Source: Myxococcota bacterium
Lineage (GTDB): Bacteria; Myxococcota_A; UBA796; JAFGLY01
Assembly: GCA_024276675.1 (NCBI GenBank)
Contig: JAJRWT010000060.1
Coordinates: 1-64,000 of the forward strand
Reading direction: 5' to 3'
Length of the DNA: 64,000 nt
This document shows, one piece after another, positions 36,751 to 45,402 of the stretch; within the stretch, counting starts at the first letter, position 1, and every line of letters begins with the position of its first letter. Below the pieces are notes generated by a model. The model was not told the DNA's origin and did no database searches. It saw only the letters and a program-made list of their open reading frames with translations. The position numbers and the translations under genes were made by a program.

Positions 36751-37734
36751 GTGAACTTCCGGAGCATAGCCGATCTGGATGACACCATCGTCGGCAACCT
36801 TCACAAGGTTCCCCGCGACACCCGACTGGTGGTGGGCGTTCCTCGCAGCGGACTCCTGGCCGCCAGCATGTTGGCCCTGCACCTGAACCTGCCACTGACC
36901 GACGTGGAAGGCCTGCTCCAGGGGCGGCTCATCCAATCGGGGCGCCGCATGGACGGCACCAGGCTGGACGGCGTCTTTGGCGGCCCCATCCTGGTGCTGG
37001 ACGACTCCGTCTCCTCTGGCGACGCCATGCTGAGAGCCAGGGAACGCCTCAGCTCTCTCGGGCCCGAGGTGAACATCCGCTTCGCCGCCGTCTACGTGCG
37101 CCCCGAGAGCCCCAAGGTCGTCGACATCCACTTCGAAGCCATTCGCGGAGACAGGATCTTCGAATGGAACATGATGCACCACGGGCACGTACTGGGTCGC
37201 TGCTGCCTGGACATCGACGGTGTGCTCTGCGTGGATCCCAGCCCGGAACAGAACGACGACGGCCCGGCCTACCGGACCTTCCTGCGGGAAGCCCGTCCCC
37301 TCTGGATCCCCACCGTGCCGGTGGCCTTCCTGGTGACCTCGCGCCTCGAAAAGTACCGGGAACCCACCGAAACCTGGCTCCACCGCCACGGAGTACAGTA
37401 CGGTGAGCTTCGCATGCTGGACCTGCCCAGCGCCAGGGCCCGCCAGGCGGCCCGCGCACATGCCAGCTTCAAGGCACAGGTCTACCGCAGCACCCCCACC
37501 GAACTCTTCATCGAGAGCAACCCGGGCCAGGCCCGCGAGATCGCCCAGCTCACCGGACAGCCCGTTCTGTGCATCGAAACCCGGCGGATGGTCTACCCAT
37601 CGCCCGCCGCCGTCCATCGCTCCGCCCACAAGTTGCCGCGCCTGTTCTTTCGCCGGCTCCGCCGCAAGGCCGTGGCGGCACAGCAGAGGATCATGGGTTT
37701 CCAGCCCCCATCCGGCAGGCAGGGCCGGGGATAG
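36751..37734 (+). CDS. Phosphoribosyltransferase-HAD fusion protein
   Basis: 327 residues. The N-terminal half is a type I PRTase fold with the PRPP-binding loop ILVLDDSVSSGDAM preceded by VVGVPRSGLLAA. The C-terminal half resembles a HAD hydrolase: motif I CLDIDGVLCVD, motif II FLVTSR, a lysine region ASFKAQVY, and a late acidic motif FIESNPGQA. GTG 36751 was chosen because AGGAG lies 7 bases upstream, while ATG 36733 has none. It lies directly after the polymerase gene. It may make or recycle a ribosyl or nucleotide-linked precursor for the polysaccharide; this is inference. Confidence 0.7.
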   Translation: MNFRSIADLDDTIVGNLHKVPRDTRLVVGVPRSGLLAASMLALHLNLPLTDVEGLLQGRLIQSGRRMDGTRLDGVFGGPILVLDDSVSSGDAMLRARERLSSLGPEVNIRFAAVYVRPESPKVVDIHFEAIRGDRIFEWNMMHHGHVLGRCCLDIDGVLCVDPSPEQNDDGPAYRTFLREARPLWIPTVPVAFLVTSRLEKYREPTETWLHRHGVQYGELRMLDLPSARARQAARAHASFKAQVYRSTPTELFIESNPGQAREIAQLTGQPVLCIETRRMVYPSPAAVHRSAHKLPRLFFRRLRRKAVAAQQRIMGFQPPSGRQGRG

Positions 37735-37775
37735 TCGGCAGCCCCTCCCGGCCCCTTGATACGAGCCCTGGCCGG

Positions 37776-39464
37776 CTACATGGCTCCGCGGCCAACGGTG
37801 GCCGAGGACAGCGTTTCCATGAAGACCCGAACACGACCCAGCACTCCACGATACCGCCGGTACTCGCCGGACAGGTAGTCCTTGTGTCCAGGCGAGTCCA
37901 TGATGGAGGCCTGGAAAGCATCGTGCATGGCACGGGCTTCGGCCGAGAGCCTGGAACGCCCCCTGGACTGCCAGAACCCCGCCAGCCCAGGCCTGCCCCC
38001 GAAACGCAACCGGGCCACCGAGGAAAAAGGCGCGTCCCCCAACGAGATGTCCTCCTCGGCCAGGGCGCGGGCCTCGTCGGCGGGCAGAGCCCAGAGCCCC
38101 ACCAGGGACATCCTGCCCCTGAACACGTTCCACAGGAGGGGAAGCTCGTCGATGCTGGTCTTGCGCAGGATGTGCCCCACGGATGTGATCCTGGGATCGT
38201 TCACGAACTTCTTGTAGGGCCCAGCCTGGTATACGTTGGAGCCCGTCTCCTCGACCTTTTCCTTGTCGGCCCCGACCCTCATGGTGCGAAAGACCGGGTA
38301 GGGGATCTTGACGGCATCTTCGTAGATGTAGACCCTGTCATTCCTGATCCGGCGGGCAGGACGAACGACCCGCTCACCCACGTAGAACACGGGCCCCGGC
38401 GAGCTGATCTTGATGAGGCCGGCCACCAGCAGGAAGAGGGGCGAGAATGCCAGCAGCGCGGTGCCGCTGGCGATGATGTCCACACCCCGACCCAAGCTCG
38501 AGAGCAGCTTGTCCGACAGGGATTCCGGGAAATAGGGGGCCAGCAGCTCGGGATCCTCGATGCGGGTCAAAAAATCAGTGGAGGCGCTCCACAGCAGATC
38601 CCTGGCAACCACCTTGTCGTGGATGTCCACACCCGCCCCCACCCTGGTGTTGGGGAGTATGATGGAGCGTTTCAGGCTGCTGTTTTCGCCCACCTGCACG
38701 TCGGCTCCCAACTCCAGTGGACCCTCCAACTCCACTCCCCTGCCGATCCTGCAACCGGCACCGATGATGACAGGCCCGATTGCGGCGTCCAGTACGCTGT
38801 CGGGAATGGAGACTCCCGCGCCCAGGTAGATTCCAGGTCGGTATTGGCAATGGCCCGGAGGCCGATGCACCATGGAAGCCAGGTCCAACAGCATGTGGTG
38901 GTACTGCGCCAGGGTTCCCATGCACCAGACGGGATCCCTGGCCTTGATACACGGCAACGGCTCCCGCTGCCCCAGCCCCATCAACAGGCTCCCCAGGTCC
39001 CGCCGGCCTGAATGGGGAAGAGACAGCCCGGGTGCCACCAGCCACGCACTGCCTTCCGAGGCCGGATCCTGCAGGCAGACGGCGGCCGCCTTGCCCGACA
39101 GGACGTGCTCCCGGGCCCTGTCCAGGTCCCTGGCGCTGAAACAGACGGTGCCGTCAAGGATCAGACAGGGGGAATCCTGCCCCACCCCCAACTTGCGAAG
39201 GGTGCCGGCCAGGCTACGACCAGGGTAGACCACGCCCCAGTCCAGGCCCTGCAGGACTGGTTCCATGAGAATGCGGGCCAGCTCCGGACTGCGATCCGAG
39301 AGCAGCAGAAATCGGGAGACGCCACTGTGGCGCAGTCGGGCCACCTGCATGGCCAGGAAGGGACTACCAGCCACGGGGAGCAGGCTACGCGGGGGAGCCG
39401 ATTCGAACAGATTGTAGCGGGTGTCGGAGGCATGGAAGCCATCTACGAAGATGATCACACGCAT
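37776..39464 (-). CDS. Fusion: nucleotidyltransferase-like, hexapeptide (LbH) and polyprenyl-phosphate sugar-1-phosphate transferase
   Basis: 562 residues with three parts. Residues 1-150 look like a sugar nucleotidyltransferase with a non-canonical signature ([19 protein letters not shown]). Residues 200-280 show a left-handed beta-helix hexapeptide pattern ([16 protein letters not shown]). The C-terminus is a bacterial sugar transferase (one TM near [20 protein letters not shown], then [46 protein letters not shown]). The last part should start repeat-unit synthesis on undecaprenyl phosphate. ATG 39464 has TGGAG 6 bases upstream. It follows the STAS gene by 87 bp. Confidence 0.82.
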   Translation of the reverse strand: MRVIIFVDGFHASDTRYNLFESAPPRSLLPVAGSPFLAMQVARLRHSGVSRFLLLSDRSPELARILMEPVLQGLDWGVVYPGRSLAGTLRKLGVGQDSPCLILDGTVCFSARDLDRAREHVLSGKAAAVCLQDPASEGSAWLVAPGLSLPHSGRRDLGSLLMGLGQREPLPCIKARDPVWCMGTLAQYHHMLLDLASMVHRPPGHCQYRPGIYLGAGVSIPDSVLDAAIGPVIIGAGCRIGRGVELEGPLELGADVQVGENSSLKRSIILPNTRVGAGVDIHDKVVARDLLWSASTDFLTRIEDPELLAPYFPESLSDKLLSSLGRGVDIIASGTALLAFSPLFLLVAGLIKISSPGPVFYVGERVVRPARRIRNDRVYIYEDAVKIPYPVFRTMRVGADKEKVEETGSNVYQAGPYKKFVNDPRITSVGHILRKTSIDELPLLWNVFRGRMSLVGLWALPADEARALAEEDISLGDAPFSSVARLRFGGRPGLAGFWQSRGRSRLSAEARAMHDAFQASIMDSPGHKDYLSGEYRRYRGVLGRVRVFMETLSSATVGRGAM

Positions 39465-39551
39465 GGCCGCTCCAGGGTGTGTGGCAGGCAACCGTTGGCG
39501 CTCGGCGGCGCGGACTCGGCGACGCCAGGCACATGGTAGCAGAGGATGGCA

Positions 39552-39935
39552 TCAGGATGCTGCCATGTTGGCGAAGGCGACACTGTCCCGGAAGCCGTCA
39601 AGGTAGTCCATGGCCTGGGATTCGCTGTCGAAAACGTCGAAAACGCGGTAGAGGCGAGTCAGCTCGAACACCGCACGCACCGAGGGCTGGAAACCCACCA
39701 GCAGGATGTCCCCGCCGGATTCGCGGGCCAACTTCAGGGAGTCCACCAGGACGCCGATGCAGCTCACGTCCACGTAGCTGGTACGCAGGATGTCCAGCAC
39801 TATGTTGCGACCGCCGGAGCTGGCCAGGCGCTCCAGCGTGGAGCGGAGTTGGCCCGCGTTCTTGCGCGTGAGCCGCTCCGAGAAGATGGTCACCATGACC
39901 GTACCCTGCCCAGTTATTTTGATGGTATGTTCCAT
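39552..39935 (-). CDS. STAS-domain protein (anti-sigma-factor-antagonist type)
   Basis: 127 residues, single STAS fold (VTIFSERLTRKNAGQLRSTL, NIVLDILRTSYVDVSCIGVL). The usual phospho-acceptor segment of SpoIIAA-like proteins is DSSG. Here it reads DVSCIG, so the serine normally phosphorylated appears to be Val and only the next Ser is kept. ATG 39935 has GGAGG 8 bases upstream, and a sigma-54 promoter lies 38 bases beyond the ATG. No anti-sigma kinase is nearby. It may act as an unregulated antagonist or a scaffold for sugar-transferase control. Confidence 0.85.
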   Translation of the reverse strand: MEHTIKITGQGTVMVTIFSERLTRKNAGQLRSTLERLASSGGRNIVLDILRTSYVDVSCIGVLVDSLKLARESGGDILLVGFQPSVRAVFELTRLYRVFDVFDSESQAMDYLDGFRDSVAFANMAAS

Positions 39936-39972
39936 TTTCGTGCCTCCGCTTTCCAGTTCGCCCCGTGTATGA

Positions 39973-39987
39973 GCAAGATACGTACCA
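39973..39987 (-). promoter_or_regulatory. Sigma-54 promoter (-24/-12) for the STAS / sugar-transferase genes
   Basis: Minus strand TGGTACGTATCTTGCT: exact TGG-N10-GC spacing and TTGCT at -12, with one departure (C to T) in the -24 block. The -12 element is 38 bases from the ATG at 39935. Confidence 0.7.
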
Positions 39988-40062
39988 CGAAAGCCAGCGG
40001 GGAAAAACCGGGCAGGAAGCCCCCGGGGGCCATCCATGGACCGGTCCGCGCGCAATCGAGAT

Positions 40063-40095
40063 GTGCCGATAGCGCGCAATGCGCGGAAACGGCAC
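40063..40095. promoter_or_regulatory. Dyad element with shared enhancer-like motif, copy c
   Basis: GTGCCG (40063-40068) is inverted as CGGCAC (40090-40095). Inside it CGCGC (40073-40077) is inverted as GCGCG (40081-40085). The right half reads GCGGAAACGGCAC (40083-40095), the same motif as at 31587-31599. It begins 96 bp from the -24 edge of the STAS promoter. It could be a protein-binding site or, as RNA, a hairpin. Confidence 0.5.
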
Positions 40096-40274
40096 AGGTA
40101 CCGGCAAGCAGCGATGCGCGACAACACGACAACCACCGAGACCCACGCCAGGAAGATCCCTCCCCGTGCCCCCCGCTCAGGGCTCGACTCCTGTCCGGAA
40201 AGCGCGCCGCTGTCTGGCCAGGGGCGCTTCGCGGATGGTTCGCTGCCTGCGGCCGCTCCCAGCCAGATGGGGCA

Positions 40275-41507
40275 TCAGCCCATGCTCTGCCTCTTCACGC
40301 GCTTCCAGGTGACCGACTGTCGGCCCCGCAGGTAACGCAGACTGCCCAGCACCGCCGCGATGTTTGTGAGGTACAGGAAGTGGAAGACCAGCAGCAGGCG
40401 GCTGCTGCTCCGCAGCGAGGGATTGACATGGCCCAGAAGGGCAGCGGCCCAGGCCAGTCCCTGGAGCAGCAGGAGTAGAATCCACGAGCAACAGGCGCCC
40501 GACAGCACCAGCACGATGTTGGAGAGCGGCAGCAGCAGCACCATCAACCAGGGCACCACCATCCAGCGCAGGGCCCGGTGGGAGAAGAGCGCGAAGGATA
40601 CCCAGCCGTAGCGAAAGGGGTTGAGCAGGCCGCGCAGTCGTATGATGGACTGCCAGCCGCCGGCGGCGATACGGGTGCGACGTTCCAGGTCGTCGGCGGC
40701 CTCTGCCGAACCCGCCTCCAGGCTGATGGCCGCGGGTTCGTAGAGGTTGCGATAGCCGCGATACACCATCTGCATGACGATGTGGAAGTCCTCGATGATG
40801 GCATCCTTGGGGGGAGGCTCCCAGTAGGCCCGCCTGATGGCCACGATCTCGCCTGCCGCCCCCATTGCGGAGTGCAGCGTGGACTCCATCTGCATGATGC
40901 GGGACTCGTAGCGCCAGTACAGCCCCTCGCCCCCCCCGCCGGGGTTCTGGGGATCGGAGACGATGCGCTTGGAGCCGAAGACCGAGCCGACACGGCCGTC
41001 CTGGAAGTGCTCCGCCAGGCGGCGGACTGCCATGGGATGGTACATGGCGTTGGCATCTGAGATCACGACAATGTCGCTGGCCAACAGGGACATGACCCGC
41101 TTTATGGCACCCACCTTGCCCCTGCGGGCGGATTCGAAAAAGAGCCTCACGCCCGGGTGGCGGGCCACCAGCTCACAGGTACGATCCGAGGAGCCGTCGG
41201 CCACCACCGCGATCTCCAGCAGCTCGCGGGGGTAGTCCAGTCTGGAACAGTTCTCCAACTTGGACTCGATGACGTCTTCCTCGTTGTAGGCCGCGATGAG
41301 AAGGGTGACCGTTGGAAGAGCAGGATCGCCGGCGGTGGGAGCCCCGTCCCGCCCCATGGAATATGGCAGCGAGCTGTCCCCTCGCACCGATGGCCTGGGC
41401 ACCCGTATGCCCAGGCGGGTGAAGAGCAGCAGAAGCGCGGGATATCCGGCATAGACGTAGAGTACCACGAGGGCCGAGAGGACAAAGACGATCTCGAACA
41501 GGAGCAT
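40275..41507 (-). CDS. Family 2 glycosyltransferase, processive membrane type
   Basis: 410 residues with one N-terminal TM helix, a GT-A domain and 3-4 C-terminal TM helices. Motifs: TLLIAAYNEEDVIESKLEN, VVADGSSDRT, VISDANAMY (the DxD-like site), IIEDFHIVMQM (catalytic ED), and RRTRIAAGGW in place of QxxRW. The start was set at 41507 because GGAG lies 6 bases upstream of that ATG; the ATG six bases earlier abuts it. It is the last of three leftward glycosyltransferase genes. It probably adds or polymerises sugars on the cytoplasmic face. Confidence 0.88.
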   Translation of the reverse strand: MLLFEIVFVLSALVVLYVYAGYPALLLLFTRLGIRVPRPSVRGDSSLPYSMGRDGAPTAGDPALPTVTLLIAAYNEEDVIESKLENCSRLDYPRELLEIAVVADGSSDRTCELVARHPGVRLFFESARRGKVGAIKRVMSLLASDIVVISDANAMYHPMAVRRLAEHFQDGRVGSVFGSKRIVSDPQNPGGGGEGLYWRYESRIMQMESTLHSAMGAAGEIVAIRRAYWEPPPKDAIIEDFHIVMQMVYRGYRNLYEPAAISLEAGSAEAADDLERRTRIAAGGWQSIIRLRGLLNPFRYGWVSFALFSHRALRWMVVPWLMVLLLPLSNIVLVLSGACCSWILLLLLQGLAWAAALLGHVNPSLRSSSRLLLVFHFLYLTNIAAVLGSLRYLRGRQSVTWKRVKRQSMG

Positions 41508-41522
41508 CTGCATCTCCGCTGA

Positions 41523-42671
41523 TCAATGGGAAGTGGAGCCCAGCAGGTCTCGGTACAGACCGAGGGTCGCCCGGGCATTCTGGGACCAGGAGAACCCGCG
41601 GGCCCGCTCCAGGCCCCTGGAGACCAGGTCCTTTCGGAGCGAATCGGAACCCAGGATCTGCTCCAGGCCCGCGACGATATCGTGAGTATGGGAAGGGTCC
41701 ACCAACAGTGCCGCATCGCCGGCAATCTCGGGGATGGCCGTGGTGTTGGAGCTGAGAACCGGGGTCCCGCTGGCCATGGCCTCCAGCAGGGGCAGGCCAA
41801 AGCTCTCGGCAAGCGAGGGGTAGAGAAAAAGCCGGGCGGCCTGGTAGAGGTGGACAAGCCGCTGGTGGGGTATGTAGCCGGGGCAGACGAGCCCGCCGGC
41901 CATGTCGCCCAGGCCCGCGGAAGCCAGCCTCTGCTCGACTTCGTCGCGCCCCAGCTCAGCCACCACCAGGTCGGGTCCATCCGGGTGCTCCCTGCGCCAC
42001 AGGGCCCAGGCATGCAGAGCCCTGTCGGTGTTCTTCTTGGGATCGCGGTTGCCAAGGAACAAGATGAATGGACGCTGGATCTCCAGCGCAAGCAGCGTGG
42101 CATCCAACTCGCCCCGGGTCGCTCGTTGGAAGAACTGCTCCCCCACTCCGTTGTAGATCACCTTCACCCGGTCCGGGTCCACCCGCAAGGCCTCCACCAA
42201 CCTGCCCTTCTCGTAGCTGGATACGGTCACCAGGGAGGCCGCAGCAGGGGCGGTCCGTGGCACGTTCCAGCGGCGATACCACCAGCCCAGCCGGTGGTAG
42301 AGGCTTCGCCCTTTCTGCAACGAAGCCTGGTGGGTGAGGTAGATGACGTCGTGCACGGTGATGACCGTGGGAACCGGGCAGAGAATGGGAGCCGTGTTGC
42401 TGGTGAAATGGACCAGGTCCACGGGATGCACGCACAGCTCCAGCGGAACGGCCACCTGCTCCCACAGGGGATAGCTGGGGGTTCGGAGCACGCGCTTCAC
42501 GAGGTTGGGCCAGGTGCCGAGTTCGTTCCTTCGGTCGGGCCTGTCCAGGTAGACGGTGTAGTGGTTCTCCCGGTCCATGGCCAGGAGGTTCCTCACCAGT
42601 TCCAGTGCCACCACGTCCATTCCGTGGCGATTGGGCCTCAGGATGCGCTGGGCCTCGATGCCGATTTTCAC
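41523..42671 (-). CDS. Family 4 (GT-B) glycosyltransferase
   Basis: 382 residues. The start is IGIEAQRILRPNRHGMDVVALEL, the middle VKVIYNGVGEQFF, with FLGNRDPKKNTDRALHAWAL, then the nucleotide-sugar motif YPSLAESFGLPLLEAMASGTPV with its ExxxxxxxE glutamates. No membrane segment. The ATG overlaps the upstream glycosyltransferase stop (ATGA), so translation is coupled. It probably transfers a mannose- or other hexose-type sugar during repeat-unit assembly; the donor is unknown. Confidence 0.92.
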   Translation of the reverse strand: MKIGIEAQRILRPNRHGMDVVALELVRNLLAMDRENHYTVYLDRPDRRNELGTWPNLVKRVLRTPSYPLWEQVAVPLELCVHPVDLVHFTSNTAPILCPVPTVITVHDVIYLTHQASLQKGRSLYHRLGWWYRRWNVPRTAPAAASLVTVSSYEKGRLVEALRVDPDRVKVIYNGVGEQFFQRATRGELDATLLALEIQRPFILFLGNRDPKKNTDRALHAWALWRREHPDGPDLVVAELGRDEVEQRLASAGLGDMAGGLVCPGYIPHQRLVHLYQAARLFLYPSLAESFGLPLLEAMASGTPVLSSNTTAIPEIAGDAALLVDPSHTHDIVAGLEQILGSDSLRKDLVSRGLERARGFSWSQNARATLGLYRDLLGSTSH

Positions 42672-43888
42672 TCCCTACCTCCCTCCTGGTCGCGCTTCAA
42701 CATGTCGTCGATGGAGACCTCGTGCTCGTGATCGGTGTGGATGAATGTTCGATCCGCGCCCCTGACACCCAGCATGGCGCGCCCCATGGCCAGCAGTGCC
42801 CTGGGGGCGTCCAGGAAAGCGCGGTAGAGATCCCGGGGGGGATGGGTGGCCCGCAGGGCCGTGAAGATGGCCAGTGCCATCAGCGCGAGCTGGGCCAGGG
42901 CCAGAACCAGGACGGGCCACTGCCCCGGGCACAACCCCAGGAACGCCAGCAGGCCAAGTATACCCAGGTGAATGGTCCGAGGCGGAGCGAACCACTGCGT
43001 GAGCTTGTCCAGGGGATCCAGGGAGCGTTTTTCCAGTGCATGGCGTAGAGCCCTGAGCCAGAAGCGCCGCAGGAACACGAGGCTGGTGCTTATCCAGCGA
43101 CGTTTCTGGCGGGTAAAGGCCCGCTCGCTATCGACCTTTTCGTCGTAGACCACGGCGGAGGGACACCAACCGATGCAGAAGCCCCGCAGGATGATCTCCA
43201 TTTCGAGCTGCTTGTCGAAGCCGCCCACGGCGTCCACCACTTCCATGCAATCTGTGAACAGGGCGCGGTCGAAGAACATGCCCGAGCCCGCAAGGGCCGC
43301 GGACAAGCCGGCTTCAACCCTGCCCTGGCGGTAGACCACGTGGTTGATACGCTCCATGGCGGCCTCCAGGCGGGCGAAGGTGCTGTCGCGATTCTTCTCC
43401 TTGCGAAAGCCCTGGATGGCCAGGTTCCCCCGAAGAAAAGCCCGGGCCATCTCCTGGAGAAAGGAGGGATGGGCCAGGTTGTCGGCGTCCAGGATGGCGA
43501 CGGCGTCGAAGTCTCCCTGGAGCCGCTCCAGGGCGTATCGCAGCGACCGGGCCTTCGTGCTCTTCTCGAAGGCGGTGGCGTGCACGATGACCGGGAGCCC
43601 CGACAACTCCCGCACGATCTCACTGTCGCAGTGGTCCGCCACCACGATCACCTGGCGGAGATCTGGTGGGTAGTCCTGTCGCAGAAGGGACTCCACGTTG
43701 CGGATCAACACCCTCCCCTCGCGCCAGCCGGGCACGATTATAGCGACGCGGGGGAGGAAACGGGGTGGTTCGGCCCCGGTTCCAGGCCCGGAGCGCCGCC
43801 CCAGCGCCCCAAGGAAGGCGAAGCCGCAGAAATAGAGCGTGAAAAACGCCATCGAGGCCGTGACGAGGCATAGTAGTATCGAGAGCAT
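42668..43888 (-). CDS. Family 2 glycosyltransferase with membrane segments
   Basis: 406 residues. N-terminal TM helix, then GT-A motifs RVAIIVPGWREGRVL, VVADHCDS, VAILDADNLAH (DxD), a long acceptor region, and QKRRWIS, the QxxRW signature of processive or membrane GT2 enzymes. C-terminal TM helices follow. ATGA overlap with the next gene. Part of the leftward glycosyltransferase cluster. It begins 110 bp after the flippase gene, a spacer with CCCCGGGG-rich repeats that might slow transcription. Confidence 0.9.
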   Translation of the reverse strand: MLSILLCLVTASMAFFTLYFCGFAFLGALGRRSGPGTGAEPPRFLPRVAIIVPGWREGRVLIRNVESLLRQDYPPDLRQVIVVADHCDSEIVRELSGLPVIVHATAFEKSTKARSLRYALERLQGDFDAVAILDADNLAHPSFLQEMARAFLRGNLAIQGFRKEKNRDSTFARLEAAMERINHVVYRQGRVEAGLSAALAGSGMFFDRALFTDCMEVVDAVGGFDKQLEMEIILRGFCIGWCPSAVVYDEKVDSERAFTRQKRRWISTSLVFLRRFWLRALRHALEKRSLDPLDKLTQWFAPPRTIHLGILGLLAFLGLCPGQWPVLVLALAQLALMALAIFTALRATHPPRDLYRAFLDAPRALLAMGRAMLGVRGADRTFIHTDHEHEVSIDDMLKRDQEGGRE

Positions 43889-43998
43889 CTATCCTGGATC
43901 TCCATGGAAGGGTCCTGGTTCCGGGAGCGCCCGGAAGACGCCCGGGGCCGGGAAAAGCCCCCGGGGCCTGTACATCGGCGGTGTTTTTCCGCTTGCTA

Positions 43999-45402
43999 TC
44001 ATGGGTTACCCCGGGGCTGGGCAGAGAAACGGGCCTTCACCGTGCGAGCCAGGACCGACAGCTCGTTGTCCTGGCGGCCCAGGACGATATCCTGGACCAT
44101 ACCCACGAGCCTGGCCACCTGGCTCCTCCCCAGGCTGCGCCAGACGAAGAGATCTCCGGCCAGGACGCCGCAGCCGGTGGCCACGATGGAGACGCCCGCG
44201 ATACCCACCAGCGCAGCTATGGGTGCGGCGCCCGAGGAGATCCGTGGAGTGGTATGGGCCAGCACCAGGACGTTGCCCGTGACGTTGGTGGCAAGCCCCA
44301 CCAGCACCTTGAGCAGGTTGGCGTCGGGGCGTCCGATGGCATCCAGCAGGATACCCAGGTAGCGGTCCAGGGGTCGCATCAGGTTGAAGACGGCCAGCAT
44401 CCACAGGATGGGCAAGGCCGCGAGGTAGGTTTCGCCCGCCAACACCAGGATGAACACTCCCCCCAGCAGAAACAGGCCCAGTGAGAGAAGAACCACCGGC
44501 ATGGAAGTGTAGAGGGTGGCCCTGGCAGCCATTTCGGCAGCATCCAGGGGATCGTTGCGACCACGTTGCGACAGGCGCGGCACCAGGACGTTGGCCAGAG
44601 AGTGGATGGGGACCTCGATGTAGTCGGCGATGCGGCTGGCCACCCCGTAGAGCGCCACGGCTTCCGGCCCCAGGAAACCACCGATGAGGAGGGCATCGGA
44701 ACCCTTGTATAGAGAGGAACCCAGCATGGTACCCATGGAGAAGCGCCCATGGCGCAGCAACACGCGGATCCATCCCTGGCTGCCGCGTATTCGAAGGGCA
44801 AACAGGCCCCTGGTCTGCCACAGTGCCAGCAGCGAGGCCACCAGGGCTGACAGCACCGCCAGTCGAACCGTGTAGGCAAGGAAGTTGGCCGGTGGAAGGA
44901 ACAGGGTTGGCACCAGCCCCACCACCATGGTGAGCCCCTGCACCAGCCGCAGCAGCATGATCTCCTTGAACATGGACTTGCTCTGCAGGATCCAGGCGAA
45001 GTAGTTGCGAGGCAGGCTGGCCAGGCCCAGGAGGGGAATCCAGAACGTGAGCCACGCCAGGGCTGGTGTGTCGGTCCAGGTGGCCACCCAGGGTGCCGCC
45101 AGGATGGCTGCCACGGCGAAGATGGCAAGCACGGCCATGGCCATCACCAGGGCGGCCGCGGCGATCTGCGAATACTCGGGTTCTTCCCTCCCGGATCCGT
45201 GGCGGAGAAAGCTGGCCTGGACCATACCGTTCCTGCTGCTCTCCAGGAACATGAAGATTGACATGAAAAGCGTCCATGCACCGAAGTCCGCCTGGGTCAT
45301 GCCCCTGGTGAGCATGGAGAAGACCAGCACGGCGGAGAGGATGTTGACGATGCGCTCCGCCAGGGAAAAGCTCCCCATGCGCATCCAACTGCCCAGGTTC
45401 AC
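43999..45402 (-). CDS. Wzx-type polysaccharide flippase (MOP superfamily)
   Basis: 467 residues with 12-14 hydrophobic segments, the size and pattern of polysaccharide exporters of the Wzx/RfbX group. Features include the N-terminal SMLTRGMTQADFGAW and the mid-protein LLRHGRFSMGTMLGSSLYKGSDALLIGGFLG region, a common PST/Wzx block. The ATG overlaps the stop of the upstream glycosyltransferase (ATGA). It should move undecaprenyl-linked repeat units across the inner membrane for the Wzy-like polymerase at 35-36.7 kb. Confidence 0.88.
   Translation of the reverse strand: MNLGSWMRMGSFSLAERIVNILSAVLVFSMLTRGMTQADFGAWTLFMSIFMFLESSRNGMVQASFLRHGSGREEPEYSQIAAAALVMAMAVLAIFAVAAILAAPWVATWTDTPALAWLTFWIPLLGLASLPRNYFAWILQSKSMFKEIMLLRLVQGLTMVVGLVPTLFLPPANFLAYTVRLAVLSALVASLLALWQTRGLFALRIRGSQGWIRVLLRHGRFSMGTMLGSSLYKGSDALLIGGFLGPEAVALYGVASRIADYIEVPIHSLANVLVPRLSQRGRNDPLDAAEMAARATLYTSMPVVLLSLGLFLLGGVFILVLAGETYLAALPILWMLAVFNLMRPLDRYLGILLDAIGRPDANLLKVLVGLATNVTGNVLVLAHTTPRISSGAAPIAALVGIAGVSIVATGCGVLAGDLFVWRSLGRSQVARLVGMVQDIVLGRQDNELSVLARTVKARFSAQPRGNP

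Larger units (their letters stand above)
39936..40274. other. 339-bp intergenic control region upstream of the STAS gene
   Basis: No gene is supported here. It contains a sigma-54 promoter (39973-39987), a direct repeat GCGCGCAAT (40048-40056 and 40072-40080), and a dyad-symmetric element at 40063-40095 that includes the shared enhancer-like motif. Confidence 0.5.

Noticed and set aside
36409..38133. 574-codon leftward frame across the PRTase-HAD gene
   Set aside because: It lies opposite genes with clear motifs and has low-complexity Gly/Ala/His composition typical of shadow frames in GC-rich DNA.
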